A DNA stretch of 64,000 nucleotides from Acidobacteriota bacterium (GTDB taxonomy: Bacteria; Acidobacteriota; Vicinamibacteria; Vicinamibacterales; UBA8438), in contig VXRJ01000018.1 of NCBI GenBank assembly GCA_009838525.1, positions 821,769 through 885,768 of the forward strand, read 5' to 3'. The translations under genes and the position numbers were made by a program. Positions 45,561 through 54,056 of the stretch are shown here, piece after piece (the first letter of the stretch is position 1; each line of letters begins with the position of its first letter). Under the pieces are notes generated by a model. It searched no databases. It was not told the DNA's origin and was given only the letters and a program-made list of their open reading frames with translations.

Positions 45561-46132
45561 CGTGTCTTCCTCCTACCGGTGGCTGTGCGAAGCATCCGCG
45601 TAAGGAATACTAACCAACTTAGTGTGACACTTTGGCGATAGCGCTCTTCCCAGTAGCGATACGACTGAGATTGTCGAGCTGTCGTCTTTGCACGCGGTGG
45701 GGAGCCCGGCCGGGCGCCCATGCGTGAGATCTACGAGAGGTCGTTGAACGGGAAGCGGATGCTGCGGGTGTTCAAGCAGCATGAGTTCACGGCCGGACGT
45801 CGAGCGGCCCGGCGGACACGAGAAGATCCTGGAGAGCGGCGACGACGATCCGGGAGGGAAGACGAGGCAGGCGCACGACGAGCAGATGAACCGGACAAGC
45901 TGGCTCATGGTCCGTTAGGAGCCATGAGCCAGCAGACCCGATGTGCTACATCGGGCTGGCGAGGGGATGCTGCGCTCCCCTCGAACCCCTGGCCACCGGC
46001 AGCGCCGGTCTGCCGCTCCCGAACGTCGTTCGGCGCACCCACCGACGACCTGCAGCATGTCGTCTGCGTCGCGCAAGGCGACGGCGCGGCCCTGCCCGTT
46101 CGGTCCGGCCTTCCCGCCAGGGAACATTTTCG
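45561..46132. other. Long non-coding stretch of the element
   Basis: No credible gene: short open frames on both strands overlap each other, lack ribosome-binding sites and have repetitive Arg-rich translations. The stretch leads into the first folded repeat. Confidence 0.4.
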
Positions 46133-46247
46133 CCGGGAGCGACCCCCGCGCGATGGGTGTGACACCGGAACACCCATTGCGCCGCAAGGCTACGGGTTTT
46201 CCGGGGGTCGCTCCCGGCACTACGGGCGGCGCAATACAGGGCCGCCC
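46133..46247. repeat. Folded repeat, copy 1
   Basis: Outer stem 46133-46148 / 46202-46217 (16 bp, perfect, built on GGGAGCGACC / GGTCGCTCCC). Inner stem GCGCGATGGGTGT / ACACCCATTGCGC at 46148-46160 and 46170-46182, with loop GACACCGGA; all 13 positions pair, one as G-T. A second hairpin at 46224-46247 has stem GGGCGGC / GCCGCCC and loop GCAATACAGG. A second copy at 47632-47743 keeps both folds with different stem sequence. Confidence 0.65.
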
Positions 46248-46423
46248 GCTCCTGTTGATGTGCACGATTGGCGCAGTGAACACAGGGCATTCCGGCTCCG
46301 CGGCCGTGCTGGCCGAATATGATTCGGGCTGTGACTGAGGGCCACTGACTGAATCACACGCCGACGCGGCAAATCAGGTGCTCGACAGTCGTGCTCGAAC
46401 CTGTCTCGGCGCCGCCGCCCGGT

Positions 46424-46557
46424 CAGATGAGGTGCGGCGTCAACGACGACCCACGGCGGTTGCTCCGTGCCGACCGTTCAAAGTACGTGCCCCAGTCGTC
46501 CATCAGGAACCGGCGCCGTTCGAACAGGTCCGAGCGAGCGTACGCCGCCTCGATGTC
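46424..46557 (-). pseudogene. Duplicated 3' end of the integrase gene
   Basis: The minus strand reads AAYARSDLFERRRFLMDDWG, nearly identical to residues 375-394 of the integrase at 47925-49154, including the catalytic Tyr. The rest of the gene is absent. One extra base (CAAAG against CAAG on the plus strand) shifts the tail into another frame. With the folded repeat on its left it forms a block that recurs in the same order and orientation at 47.6-48.0 kb. Confidence 0.75.
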
Positions 46558-46636
46558 GGAAGTACCACTGCGGCCGGCGTTCCTGCGGCAACAAGAATGT
46601 CGATGATCCTTGGATGCATGATTCTCCAGCCGCTCG

Positions 46637-47521
46637 CTAGTCGATGGAGTCGGGCAACGCCCAGTTGCACGCTTCGGCGACTTGCTCGATGGCCTCACGA
46701 GCGTCGTCCGCGTCGAGTTCCCATATCAGCGTTCGTGGATTCTCACTATATGGCGTAGCTCGCACGACAACTCGCTCCGCTTCTGCTACTTCTCGAAGCA
46801 ACGGAATGGGACGAGGGGCGAACGTCGTGTCGTAGTCGGTCGAGACACCCCAAAAATCGCTATACGCATCTCCGACCGTCCGCACTGTCACAAACGATTC
46901 ATCCGTGTCCATGAGCTCGCCCCAAGTGATGTACACGTCAGTAGTGTTCGAGCGGCACCTACCGATTAGCGTCGCGACCTTGACGCCGAATCGTCCAACG
47001 CCGCTGTCAGAATCGGCATCCCGATGCACGGTTACCGTCACTGAATCATCCAGGGGGTCCGTCGACGAGCGGACACGCCACTTCGAGCGCGAAGCCCCCT
47101 CGCTCGAGCGCGAAGCCCCCTCGCTCAGCTCCTCGCACTCCGTCACCCACGATTCGAGCGGAGTGGACTCGGCGGCGCTACAGTACCAAGCCGCCGCTTC
47201 CGCGATGTCCTGGGCGACGCCGCGCCCCCGCTTGTACATCTCCCCGAGGTCAGCCTAAGCCAGAGGATAGTTCTGCTCAGCGGCCTTGCGGTACCAGGCG
47301 ATGGCCTCAGTAGTGTCCTGAGGGACACCGATGCCCAATTCGTAGTTGCCCCCGAGCCTCCACTGCGCGCTGGCATCACCAGCCTCGGCTTCGGCGCGCA
47401 GTTCTTCCATTGTCGGTGGCTGCTCCTGTGAGCATCCCGGCAAACCAACCAAGAGACCGATGCCGACGATGGCGACCGTGTGCAGGGCATGGCGACGAGT
47501 AGGCGTGCACGTATCGGACAT
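46637..47521 (-). pseudogene. Sel1-repeat lipoprotein interrupted by one TAG
   Basis: Read through, this is one 294-codon frame. The start (ATG 47521) gives a lipoprotein signal (TVAIVGIGLLVGLPGCSQEQ). A first Sel1 repeat follows (GDASAQWRLGGNYELGIGVP, then WYRKAAEQNYPLA), then TAG at 47255-47257, then ADLGEMYKRGRGVAQDIAEA in the same frame, the second Sel1 repeat. A further 160 residues follow with no recognised domain. In Sel1 repeats the codon after L-A is usually Q, R or another residue, so a CAG-to-TAG change is the simplest explanation. The product is either an 88-residue truncated lipoprotein or a read-through form. Confidence 0.7.
47084..47125. repeat. Two perfect 21-bp tandem copies
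   Basis: CGAGCGCGAAGCCCCCTCGC plus T is repeated exactly twice inside the downstream half of the broken Sel1 gene, encoding S-E-G-A-S-R-S twice. A multiple of three, so the frame is kept. Confidence 0.7.
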
Positions 47522-47924
47522 GATCCGGTAATCCTACTTCACCGCCACCAGCAGATCGTCGGCAACCACGACATCGCCGGTGTTGTGGCCCCAGCGGGGT
47601 TGTGTTGGCCTTCCTCAGGAAGAATGCTGAAGGGAGCGACCCGGCTCCGCAGATGTGACGGAGGAACACCTGCGGGGGCCGCAAATCGCCAGATTCGCCG
47701 TGGTCGCTCCCGGCACTACGGGTGGTGCAATACAGGGCCACCCGCTCCTGTCGACGATGCGATCCGCCCAGCAAGGACTGGGCGCTCCGGCGCAACGGCC
47801 CGGCCGCGCGATGTGACTCGGGGCGTGACAGAGGGCCGTTGTCGCTGGCGCTGCAAGACTGAGGCTCGCCGTGCTGTTCGACTCCCTGCCCCCGCGCCGC
47901 CGCCGGGTCAAACGGGGTGCGGCG
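47522..47924. other. Intergenic region between Sel1 gene and integrase
   Basis: Contains the second folded repeat (47632-47743) and, from about 47893, sequence that also precedes the integrase fragment at 46.4 kb. No gene is credible here. Confidence 0.5.
47632..47743. repeat. Folded repeat, copy 2
   Basis: Outer stem GGGAGCGACC (47632-47641) / GGTCGCTCCC (47702-47711). Inner stem CCGCAGATGT (47647-47656) / ACACCTGCGG (47666-47675) with loop GACGGAGGA; one mismatch. Second hairpin GGGTGGT (47720-47726) / GCCACCC (47737-47743) with loop GCAATACAGG, identical to copy 1. Stems differ from copy 1 but still pair. Confidence 0.65.
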
Positions 47925-49154
47925 TCAACGGCGAGCCTCGGCGGCTGCTCTGTGTCGACCGTTCAAGTACGTGCCCCAGTCGTCCATCAGGAGCCGGCGC
48001 CGTTCGAACAGGTCCGACCGGGCATACGCCGCCTCGACCCGGTTGCGGACCGCGTGCGCCAGGGCCGCCTCGACGACCTCGCGCGGGTGGTCCGTCTCCT
48101 CGGCCGCCCAGTCCCGGAAGCTGGAACGGAAGCCGTGCGGCACCGCCGCGATGTCCAGCTCCTTGAGGAGCTGCGACAGGAATGTGTCCCTGATGGGGTT
48201 GCCCCAGCGGTTCGGGAACACCAGCGGATTGCCGTCGGCGAGTGACCGCGCGGCGTCGAGGACCTCCACCGCCCGCGGGCTGAGCGGCACCCGATGCTCG
48301 CGGTTCATCTTCATCCGGACGGCCGGGACGGTCCATGTGCGGCCGGCCGCATCGATCTCGTCCCACGTCGCCAGGCGCACTTCGGCGGAGCGCGCCGCCG
48401 TGAGCACCAGGAACTCGAACGCGAGCCTGACCGCCCGCGTCGCCTTCGACGCCCGCACCGTCTCGAGCGCCGCCGCCACGTCCCGATGGGGCAGCGCCCG
48501 CATGTGCCGCACGACCTCGCGTTGCGGGCCGAGCACCGGCCCGATGCGGTCGCAGGGGTTGTCGGCCCGGTAGTCCATGGCGATCGCCCACTCCAGCACC
48601 GACCGGATGCGCTGGCGCACCGTCCGGGCGGTCCGCGTCTTGACGTGCCAGAGGGGCGTGAGGACCGCCAGCACGTCGGCGCTGCTGACCTCGGAGACGG
48701 GCCGGCTGCCGATACGCGGGAAGACGTGCCGTTCGAAGCTGTGGAGCCAGCCGGCCGCCTGCCTCGGGCTGCGCCAGCCGCCCCGCTTCTGCTCGACCAC
48801 GGTGGTTGCGGCCTCGGCGAAGGTGGGCATGCCCTGGAGCCGTCGCCGGTCGGCGAGCGGATCGCCGCCCGAGCGGGCGAGCTTGCGGTTGGCCAGGGCC
48901 AGCTCGCGGGCCTCGGCGAGCGAAACGAGCTGGACGCTGCCGAGTCCGAGTTCGTGCTTGCGGCCGCGGATGACGAGGCGCTGGATCCAGCTCCGGGTTC
49001 CGGTGCGCTGGACGTAGAGGTAGAGTCCGTTTCCGTCGGCGTGCCGGCCGACGGGCGCGGACCGGACGAAGGTGGCGGCGAGGCGGTTGTGGGGGTGCCG
49101 GCCCCTGGGCTTGGTTTTCCGTGGCTTGGCGGCGGCGATCGTCACACTATCCAT
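47925..49154 (-). CDS. Tyrosine recombinase / integrase (P4-like, DUF4102 N-terminus)
   Basis: A 409-residue integrase. The N-terminal domain binds arm sites (LYLYVQRTGTRSWIQRLVIR, then LGLGSVQLVSLAEARELAL), residues 112-195 or so form the core-binding domain, and the catalytic domain has Arg255 (LTAARSAEVRL), His340-x-x-Arg343 (VPHGFRSSFRDW), His367 and the nucleophile Tyr377 (VEAAYARSDLFERRR). All catalytic positions are present, so it may be active. It lies 142 bases from the right-end repeat, the usual place for an integrase. Such enzymes usually target tRNA genes; this copy appears to have used a protein-coding target. Confidence 0.92.
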   Translation of the reverse strand: MDSVTIAAAKPRKTKPRGRHPHNRLAATFVRSAPVGRHADGNGLYLYVQRTGTRSWIQRLVIRGRKHELGLGSVQLVSLAEARELALANRKLARSGGDPLADRRRLQGMPTFAEAATTVVEQKRGGWRSPRQAAGWLHSFERHVFPRIGSRPVSEVSSADVLAVLTPLWHVKTRTARTVRQRIRSVLEWAIAMDYRADNPCDRIGPVLGPQREVVRHMRALPHRDVAAALETVRASKATRAVRLAFEFLVLTAARSAEVRLATWDEIDAAGRTWTVPAVRMKMNREHRVPLSPRAVEVLDAARSLADGNPLVFPNRWGNPIRDTFLSQLLKELDIAAVPHGFRSSFRDWAAEETDHPREVVEAALAHAVRNRVEAAYARSDLFERRRLLMDDWGTYLNGRHRAAAEARR

Positions 49155-49290
49155 TCCCTAATACTAAACGAGATGACGGCGGATTTCACGCCTCGTTCCG
49201 ACTGGCTCAGCCCGACGGTACGAGTAATAAATCATTACAACACAGCTACTTAATGACAATGCTGCATGTATACGGAAGCTGGCGGATAAC

Positions 49291-49605
49291 GTGGTAGTGC
49301 TGCTCTGCAGGCGGCATCATAGCGCCGTGCACGAGGAGGGCTTCGGCCTCACGCTCGATGCGGAGGGCCAGCCGCGGTTCACGCAGCCGGGAGGTGCGCC
49401 TCTGCCTGCGGTGCCCACCGCTCCTGCCTGGACTGGCGTTCCGCTGGCGCCGACGGACGCGAAGCTTGCCGAGGACGGCATTGAAATCGACTCCGATACG
49501 TCGATTCCAAACTGGGACGGCGAGCGGCTTGACCTGCCCTATGTGATCGGTGTGGCGTGGAGGCCGGGGGACAGTCCGGGCGCGGAGGGAACTGCGGGGC
49601 CGTAG
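49291..49605 (+). pseudogene. DUF222/HNH endonuclease gene, 3' part, displaced by integration
   Basis: The frame reads VVVLLCRRHHSAVHEEGFGL and continues with a Pro-rich tail to the stop at 49605. This is the end of the HNH domain (the R-H-H active-site region) that the 5' part at 42-43 kb lacks. It has no start codon context, no N-terminal domain and no ribosome-binding site. The frame relative to the 15-bp repeat is the same as in the 5' part, so excision of the intervening DNA would rebuild ...DNLVLLCRRHHSAVHEEGF. Confidence 0.8.
49297..49311 (+). other. Putative attR core
   Basis: GTGCTGCTCTGCAGG, one mismatch from the left copy. Immediately left lie a GTAATAAATCATTAC palindrome (49224-49238) and AT-rich sequence that may hold integrase arm sites or its promoter. 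Confidence 0.6.
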
Positions 49606-49648
49606 ATGGGCTCTCCCACGAACGGCGGGAACGCTGCGCCGTGTCAGC

Positions 49649-51559
49649 CTAGGGCAGCGCGTAGACGACCAGCTGATCCGTAGCGGCTATCGCCACGTGC
49701 TGCCGGCCGCCGGCACGGTAGGTCATCGGATTGGCGTTGCCGCGGCCCGGCAGCTCCTCGACCCAGAGCTCGTGTCCGGTCTCAGCATCGAGCGCGCGGA
49801 AACGGTTGTCATCCGTCGCGGCGAGGAACAGCAGGCCGCTGCCGGTGACGATCGCCGCGGCCCGGCCTGGGCGGCCGGTCCGCTGCCGGTCCGCCGGAAG
49901 GATGTCCGTCACCCCGACCCGCTCCTGCCAGACAATGTCGCCGGTCGCGGTGTCGACGGCGATCAACTGGCCCCAAGGCGGCGCCTGGCACGGCATCCGG
50001 ACGCCGTCGACGTTCACCTCGAAGCTGGCCGGCCGCGGCGTTTCCTTCCGGTAGGGCGAAGGCGCGTCCGGGTCGTCTTCGTCCACCATCCAGCCGAGGG
50101 CGCCGACGTCCATCGTGAAGACGAACGCGTAGCGGGTCGCCGGGTCGAACGCCACCCCGCCCCAGTTCGGGCCGCCGACCCCGCCCGGAAAGTTGAGCGT
50201 CGTGCGGGCCGGTCCGTCCGCGGTCCGGTACGCCCACGGCGTGAACGGTCCCTCGCTGACGATCTCGCCCAGGCTGTCGACCAGCGCCGCGCACGCCTCG
50301 GCATGCTCGGCCGACGTCATCTCCGCCGTCACCTGATCCGCCGGCGTGTAGCGCACGCGCCCCATCGGCGAGGGCTTCACCGGTATCGGCTGCGTCGCCG
50401 CGGTCGCCTCGCCCTGCACATCGCTCTGCGCCACCGCCTGCTCCTCGACACCGTAGATGGGCTCTCCCGTCTCGCGGTCCAGGAGGTAGAGGTAGCCGGA
50501 CTTCGTCGTCACGCCGAGGGCCGGCGTCACCGTGTCGTCCGCCGCGGCGATGTCGAACAGCGCGGGTGGCGCGGGCGGATCGGCATCCCACAGGTCGTGG
50601 TGAATCGTCTGGAAATGCCACCGGTAGGCGCCGGTCTGCAGGTCGACGGCGACAACCGAGTTGCCGTAGAGGTTGTCGCCGGCCCGGTCGCCGCCGTAGT
50701 AGCCCGGAATGGGCGACGCGAGCGGCACGTAAAGCAGGCTCCGCTCGTCGTCCACGGTGAAGTAGAACGGCCAGGCATTCGCGCCGAGGCGATCCTGCCA
50801 ACTGTCGCCCGCCCACGTGTCGTGCCCGGGCTGTCCCGGCTGCGCCACCGAGTCGAACTCCCACCGCTTGGCGCCGGTCCGCGCATCGAAGGCACGCGCG
50901 TTGCCGATGCCGCCAATCGTCCCGGCCGGCGTGTTGGCGCCGACCACGACCACGTCGTCATGCACGAGCGGCACCGAGTTGTAAGGCACGCCGATATCGA
51001 TCGCGCCGCCGTCGCCGAAGCCGTCGGCCGGCTCGCCCGTCCCCGCATCGAGGGCGACCAGCGTCGTGCCGCCCGCCGTGAAGAGGATTCGGGGCGCGAG
51101 GGTTCCGTCACCCGGCCACCAGGCGACGCCGCGGCGCGAAGGCGCCCCCGCGGTGGTCATGTGCCGCCACCGTTCCTCCCCCGTCGCCGGATCGAGGGCG
51201 ACGATGCGATCCGCCGCCGGGAGGTACATCACCCCGTCGACCACGATCGGCGTCACCTGCGAGTTGGGCCCGCGGTCATCCGGACCGCGGTTCTCGCGAT
51301 GCAGGTCGTAGGTCCAGGCGCGGGCGAGGCTGCCGACGTTGGTGGACGTAATCTCGTCGAGCGGCGAATAGCCGGTTCCCGAGGGCGCACCGCGGTACAT
51401 CGGCCAGTCGCCCACATCGAGGGCCGGCGTCGAGGCGGACAGCATCGCGGGAGCCGCCGTGTCGCCGGCCGCCGGCGGCTCGGAGGGCCCGCCGCCGCAC
51501 TGTGCAAGAACCAGGGCCATCAGGACGCAGGTGAATCGGGTCGGTCGCATCGGTCGCAT
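49649..51559 (-). CDS. PQQ-dependent dehydrogenase, predicted lipoprotein
   Basis: A 636-residue quinoprotein whose N-terminus has a lipobox (CVLMALVLAQC, lipid-modified Cys about residue 21), so it is anchored to a membrane, unlike the soluble paralogues in the window. The mature protein starts WPMYRGAPSGTGYSPLDEI, with blades such as ARAWTYDLHRENRGP, GTGEPADGFGDGGAIDIG, GAYRWHFQTIHHDLWDAD, GDIVWQERVGVTDI and GHELWVEELPGRGN. Similar to glucose/sugar-type PQQ enzymes. Periplasmic substrate oxidation is inferred. Divergent from the next PQQ gene with 94 bases between. Confidence 0.87.
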   Translation of the reverse strand: MRPMRPTRFTCVLMALVLAQCGGGPSEPPAAGDTAAPAMLSASTPALDVGDWPMYRGAPSGTGYSPLDEITSTNVGSLARAWTYDLHRENRGPDDRGPNSQVTPIVVDGVMYLPAADRIVALDPATGEERWRHMTTAGAPSRRGVAWWPGDGTLAPRILFTAGGTTLVALDAGTGEPADGFGDGGAIDIGVPYNSVPLVHDDVVVVGANTPAGTIGGIGNARAFDARTGAKRWEFDSVAQPGQPGHDTWAGDSWQDRLGANAWPFYFTVDDERSLLYVPLASPIPGYYGGDRAGDNLYGNSVVAVDLQTGAYRWHFQTIHHDLWDADPPAPPALFDIAAADDTVTPALGVTTKSGYLYLLDRETGEPIYGVEEQAVAQSDVQGEATAATQPIPVKPSPMGRVRYTPADQVTAEMTSAEHAEACAALVDSLGEIVSEGPFTPWAYRTADGPARTTLNFPGGVGGPNWGGVAFDPATRYAFVFTMDVGALGWMVDEDDPDAPSPYRKETPRPASFEVNVDGVRMPCQAPPWGQLIAVDTATGDIVWQERVGVTDILPADRQRTGRPGRAAAIVTGSGLLFLAATDDNRFRALDAETGHELWVEELPGRGNANPMTYRAGGRQHVAIAATDQLVVYALP

Positions 51560-51653
51560 GGCGCGTCATCCCTCCTGCCGGAACCGTAAGGGGAGAGGCG
51601 TATTGTATGCTACGGGCAGTCTCGTTAGGCTCGATCTTGGTGAGGAGTTGACC

Positions 51654-53429
51654 ATGCGCCAGCATCGCCAGACGCATATCGCGCTACCGCTCGCCATCGC
51701 CATCGCCGCCCTGGCGGCGGTTCCGCTCGCCGGGCAGTTCGGCGGCGGATTCGAGCTGACGGTGACCCCCGATCGGCTGATCAACGCGCAGAACGAGCCG
51801 CAGAACTGGCTGCTCATGAACGGCGACTACGGCTCGCAGCGCTACTCGAAGCTGGACCAGATCAATCGCGACAACGTCGGCAACCTCCGGATGGTCTGGG
51901 CCCTCGCCCTGGGCGGCATGCTCGGCACCGGCGCCAATGGTCCCGAGAACGAAGTCAACCCACTGATCGACAATGGCTTCATGTACACGACGGACGGCTG
52001 GGGCACCGTCTACAAGATCGACGCGCGCAATCACGACTTCGCGAAGTTCATCTGGACCACCGACCCGGGAGTCGACCAGGAGGATAACCGTCCCCGGACG
52101 CGCGGCATCGCGCTCTGGGAGGACAAGGTGATCCAGAACCTGCAGGACGGCCGGGTACTGGCCATGGACCGGGACGACGGCGAGATTCTCTGGGACGTCG
52201 AAGTGGCGGGCTTCACCGAATTCGGCCGCCGGGAACGGTTCCTCACCGCACCGCTCGTCGCGGACGGTAAGGTCCTAGTGCAGAACGGCGCGGGCGACGG
52301 CGGGACGCGCGGCTGGGTGGCGGCTCTCGACGTCAACACGGGCGAGGAACTGTGGCGGTGGTACACCGTCCCGGCCCCGGGCGAGCCGGGCAGCGAGACG
52401 TGGAAGGACGACCACAACGCGTGGAAGACGGGGGGCGGCGGCGTCTGGCAGACGGGCTCGTACGACCCGGAGCGCAACCTCTACATCTTCGGCACCGGCA
52501 ACCCGTATCCGATCTACGACCCGGAATTCCGGCCCGGCGACAACCTCTACACCAACTCGGCGGTGGCCCTCGACGTAGCGACCGGCGAACGGCGGTGGCA
52601 CTTCCAGTACACGCCGAACGACTCGTGGGACTACGACGAAGTGGGCGTGCACATGCTCTACGACACGGAGGTCGACGGCGAAATGCGCAACGTCGTGGCG
52701 CACTTCGCGCGCAACGGGTTCTTCTATTCGCTCGACCGCGACACCGGCGAGTTCATCAAGGGCCACCAGTACGTCAACGAGCTCAACTGGACCGCCGGCC
52801 TCAACCCGGAAACCGGCATGCCGCTGGAATACGACCCGGAACTCGATATCCAGATCTACAACGAGGAAGCGCGCGCGCTACGGGCCGACCGCGACGAAAT
52901 GAAGCGAGCCTGCCCCACCTGGCACGGCGGCGTCGCGCACCAGCCGACCGCCTACAACCCGGAGAAAGGGATCGCCTACGGCGTCGGAACCGAAGGCTGC
53001 TTCTCGCAGACCGGCGCCGCTGTCGCCTCGGCCGGCCCCGAGGGGAACATCGACAACGAGGCGAGCGAACGTCGCGAGTATACGAGTGACCTGTACTACG
53101 GCTCGGTCACCGCGGTGCACGTCGATACGCACGAGGTGATCGCGAAGGCGGTGACCGAGATCGAGGTCCGGTCCGGCGCCATCGTCACCGCCGGGGGGCT
53201 CGTCTTCTCCGCCCTCCAGGACGGCTGGGTGGTCGCCTACAACGACGAGACGCTGCAGGAGCTGTGGCGCTTCAACGTCGGCACCCCCCTCAAGGGCGCG
53301 CCGGTCACCTACTCCATCGGACCGCGCCAGTACCTGGCGGTCCAGACGAGCGGACGGCATCTGCATCCCGTCAACTTCGACAACCTGCAGACGTCCAGCT
53401 ATCTGTTCGTCTTCGCTCTGGACGAATAG
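51654..53429 (+). CDS. Secreted PQQ-dependent alcohol-type dehydrogenase
   Basis: A 591-residue quinoprotein, ATG 51654 after GAGGAG. Signal peptide LPLAIAIAALAAVPLAGQ. The mature start includes WLLMNGDYGSQRYSKLDQIN. Blades contain LRMVWALALGGMLGTG, ILWDVEVAGF, RRWHFQYTPNDSWDYDEVGV (the W-D-Y-D motif next to the catalytic Asp region of methanol/ethanol dehydrogenases) and LWRFNVGTPLKGAPVTYS. The c-type cytochrome gene 60 bases downstream on the opposite strand is a candidate electron acceptor. Confidence 0.88.
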   Translation: MRQHRQTHIALPLAIAIAALAAVPLAGQFGGGFELTVTPDRLINAQNEPQNWLLMNGDYGSQRYSKLDQINRDNVGNLRMVWALALGGMLGTGANGPENEVNPLIDNGFMYTTDGWGTVYKIDARNHDFAKFIWTTDPGVDQEDNRPRTRGIALWEDKVIQNLQDGRVLAMDRDDGEILWDVEVAGFTEFGRRERFLTAPLVADGKVLVQNGAGDGGTRGWVAALDVNTGEELWRWYTVPAPGEPGSETWKDDHNAWKTGGGGVWQTGSYDPERNLYIFGTGNPYPIYDPEFRPGDNLYTNSAVALDVATGERRWHFQYTPNDSWDYDEVGVHMLYDTEVDGEMRNVVAHFARNGFFYSLDRDTGEFIKGHQYVNELNWTAGLNPETGMPLEYDPELDIQIYNEEARALRADRDEMKRACPTWHGGVAHQPTAYNPEKGIAYGVGTEGCFSQTGAAVASAGPEGNIDNEASERREYTSDLYYGSVTAVHVDTHEVIAKAVTEIEVRSGAIVTAGGLVFSALQDGWVVAYNDETLQELWRFNVGTPLKGAPVTYSIGPRQYLAVQTSGRHLHPVNFDNLQTSSYLFVFALDE

Positions 53430-53489
53430 GGACGGCGGCCGGTGCGCCGGCGTCCACGCCGGCAATCGCGAACCGTCGCCGCCGTTCCC

Positions 53490-53990
53490 CTACCGCGGGA
53501 ACTCGTCCTGGCAGGAGTCGGCGTCCTCCCCCCAGAACTCGATGCATTCGTCGCGGTTCATCTCCCCCTGGCCGATTACCCTGGCCATGAGGAAGTCCGC
53601 TAGCCGCTGCACTTCCCGGTCCTGCAGCGTCGCGGGTGGCGCGAACAGACGCAGTCCCATCCGCTCCAGGTCGGCCATCGTCCGGCCCAGGCACCGGTCG
53701 TCCTGATACGCCCGCCGGTCGTAGGCCGGCATGTCGCGGCCCGGCAGTCCGCACTTGATGACGAAGACCAACTGATCCCGGTCGAGCGTGCTCATCCGCA
53801 GGTTCGCCCCGTCCGGCATCTGGTTGTTCATCTTCCGCCCGTCGCCCGCCCATCCGTGGCAGGCCTGGCAGTTCCCCTTGCCCTGATACAGCCGGCCACC
53901 GGCCGCCACGGTATCGGTCTGCGCCTCGGCGACGCCGGCCACGACCAGCACGCCGAGGGCCGCGATAATGCCGAGCGCTTTCACTCGCAC
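53490..53990 (-). CDS. Secreted c-type cytochrome
   Basis: A 166-residue protein from GTG 53990, which has GGAGGG six bases upstream. The signal peptide is GIIAALGVLVVAGVAEAQ. Haem c is bound at Cys41-x2-Cys44-His45 (GNCQACHGWAGDGRKMN). A sixth ligand Met is probably in GLPGRDMPAY. The C-terminal half has two further Cys (ECIEFWGEDADSCQDEF), perhaps a disulfide. It probably accepts electrons from the neighbouring PQQ dehydrogenases in the periplasm. Confidence 0.85.
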   Translation of the reverse strand: MRVKALGIIAALGVLVVAGVAEAQTDTVAAGGRLYQGKGNCQACHGWAGDGRKMNNQMPDGANLRMSTLDRDQLVFVIKCGLPGRDMPAYDRRAYQDDRCLGRTMADLERMGLRLFAPPATLQDREVQRLADFLMARVIGQGEMNRDECIEFWGEDADSCQDEFPR

Positions 53991-54056
53991 GTCGAACCCT
54001 CCCGCACGCAGCCTGAGGCTACCACACGCCTCTCCCGCGGGATGCGGCTGGCGCAT

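Larger units (their letters stand above)
42980..49311. mobile_element. Integrative element inserted in a DUF222/HNH gene
   Basis: A 6.3-kb insert bounded by direct repeats GTGCTGCTCTGTAGG (42980) and GTGCTGCTCTGCAGG (49297), with a tyrosine recombinase gene next to the right repeat. The recognised protein-coding genes inside lie on the minus strand, and it contains broken genes, repeats and long non-coding parts, unlike the compact flanks. The two halves of the host gene join in frame at the repeat. No conjugation, replication, phage structural or clear defence genes are present, so it is probably a decayed or satellite-type element that may depend on helpers for transfer. Confidence 0.72.

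Noticed and set aside
45720..45900. Protein-coding start reading MREIYERSLNGKRMLRVFKQ
   Set aside because: It loses coding character after 25 codons, turns Arg-rich, and lacks a ribosome-binding site or recognisable family.
46133..46247. Integron attC site
   Set aside because: The fold is attC-like in shape but the R-box and L-box consensus (RYYYAAC / GTTRRRY) is not visible and no integron integrase is present.
45905..46340. Several overlapping 90-130-codon open frames
   Set aside because: They cover the folded repeat on both strands in many frames; stem pairing, not codon use, explains the sequence.
49550..51589. 679-codon plus-strand open frame over the PQQ gene
   Set aside because: Antisense to a gene with clear quinoprotein motifs; translation is Arg/Gly/Val low-complexity.
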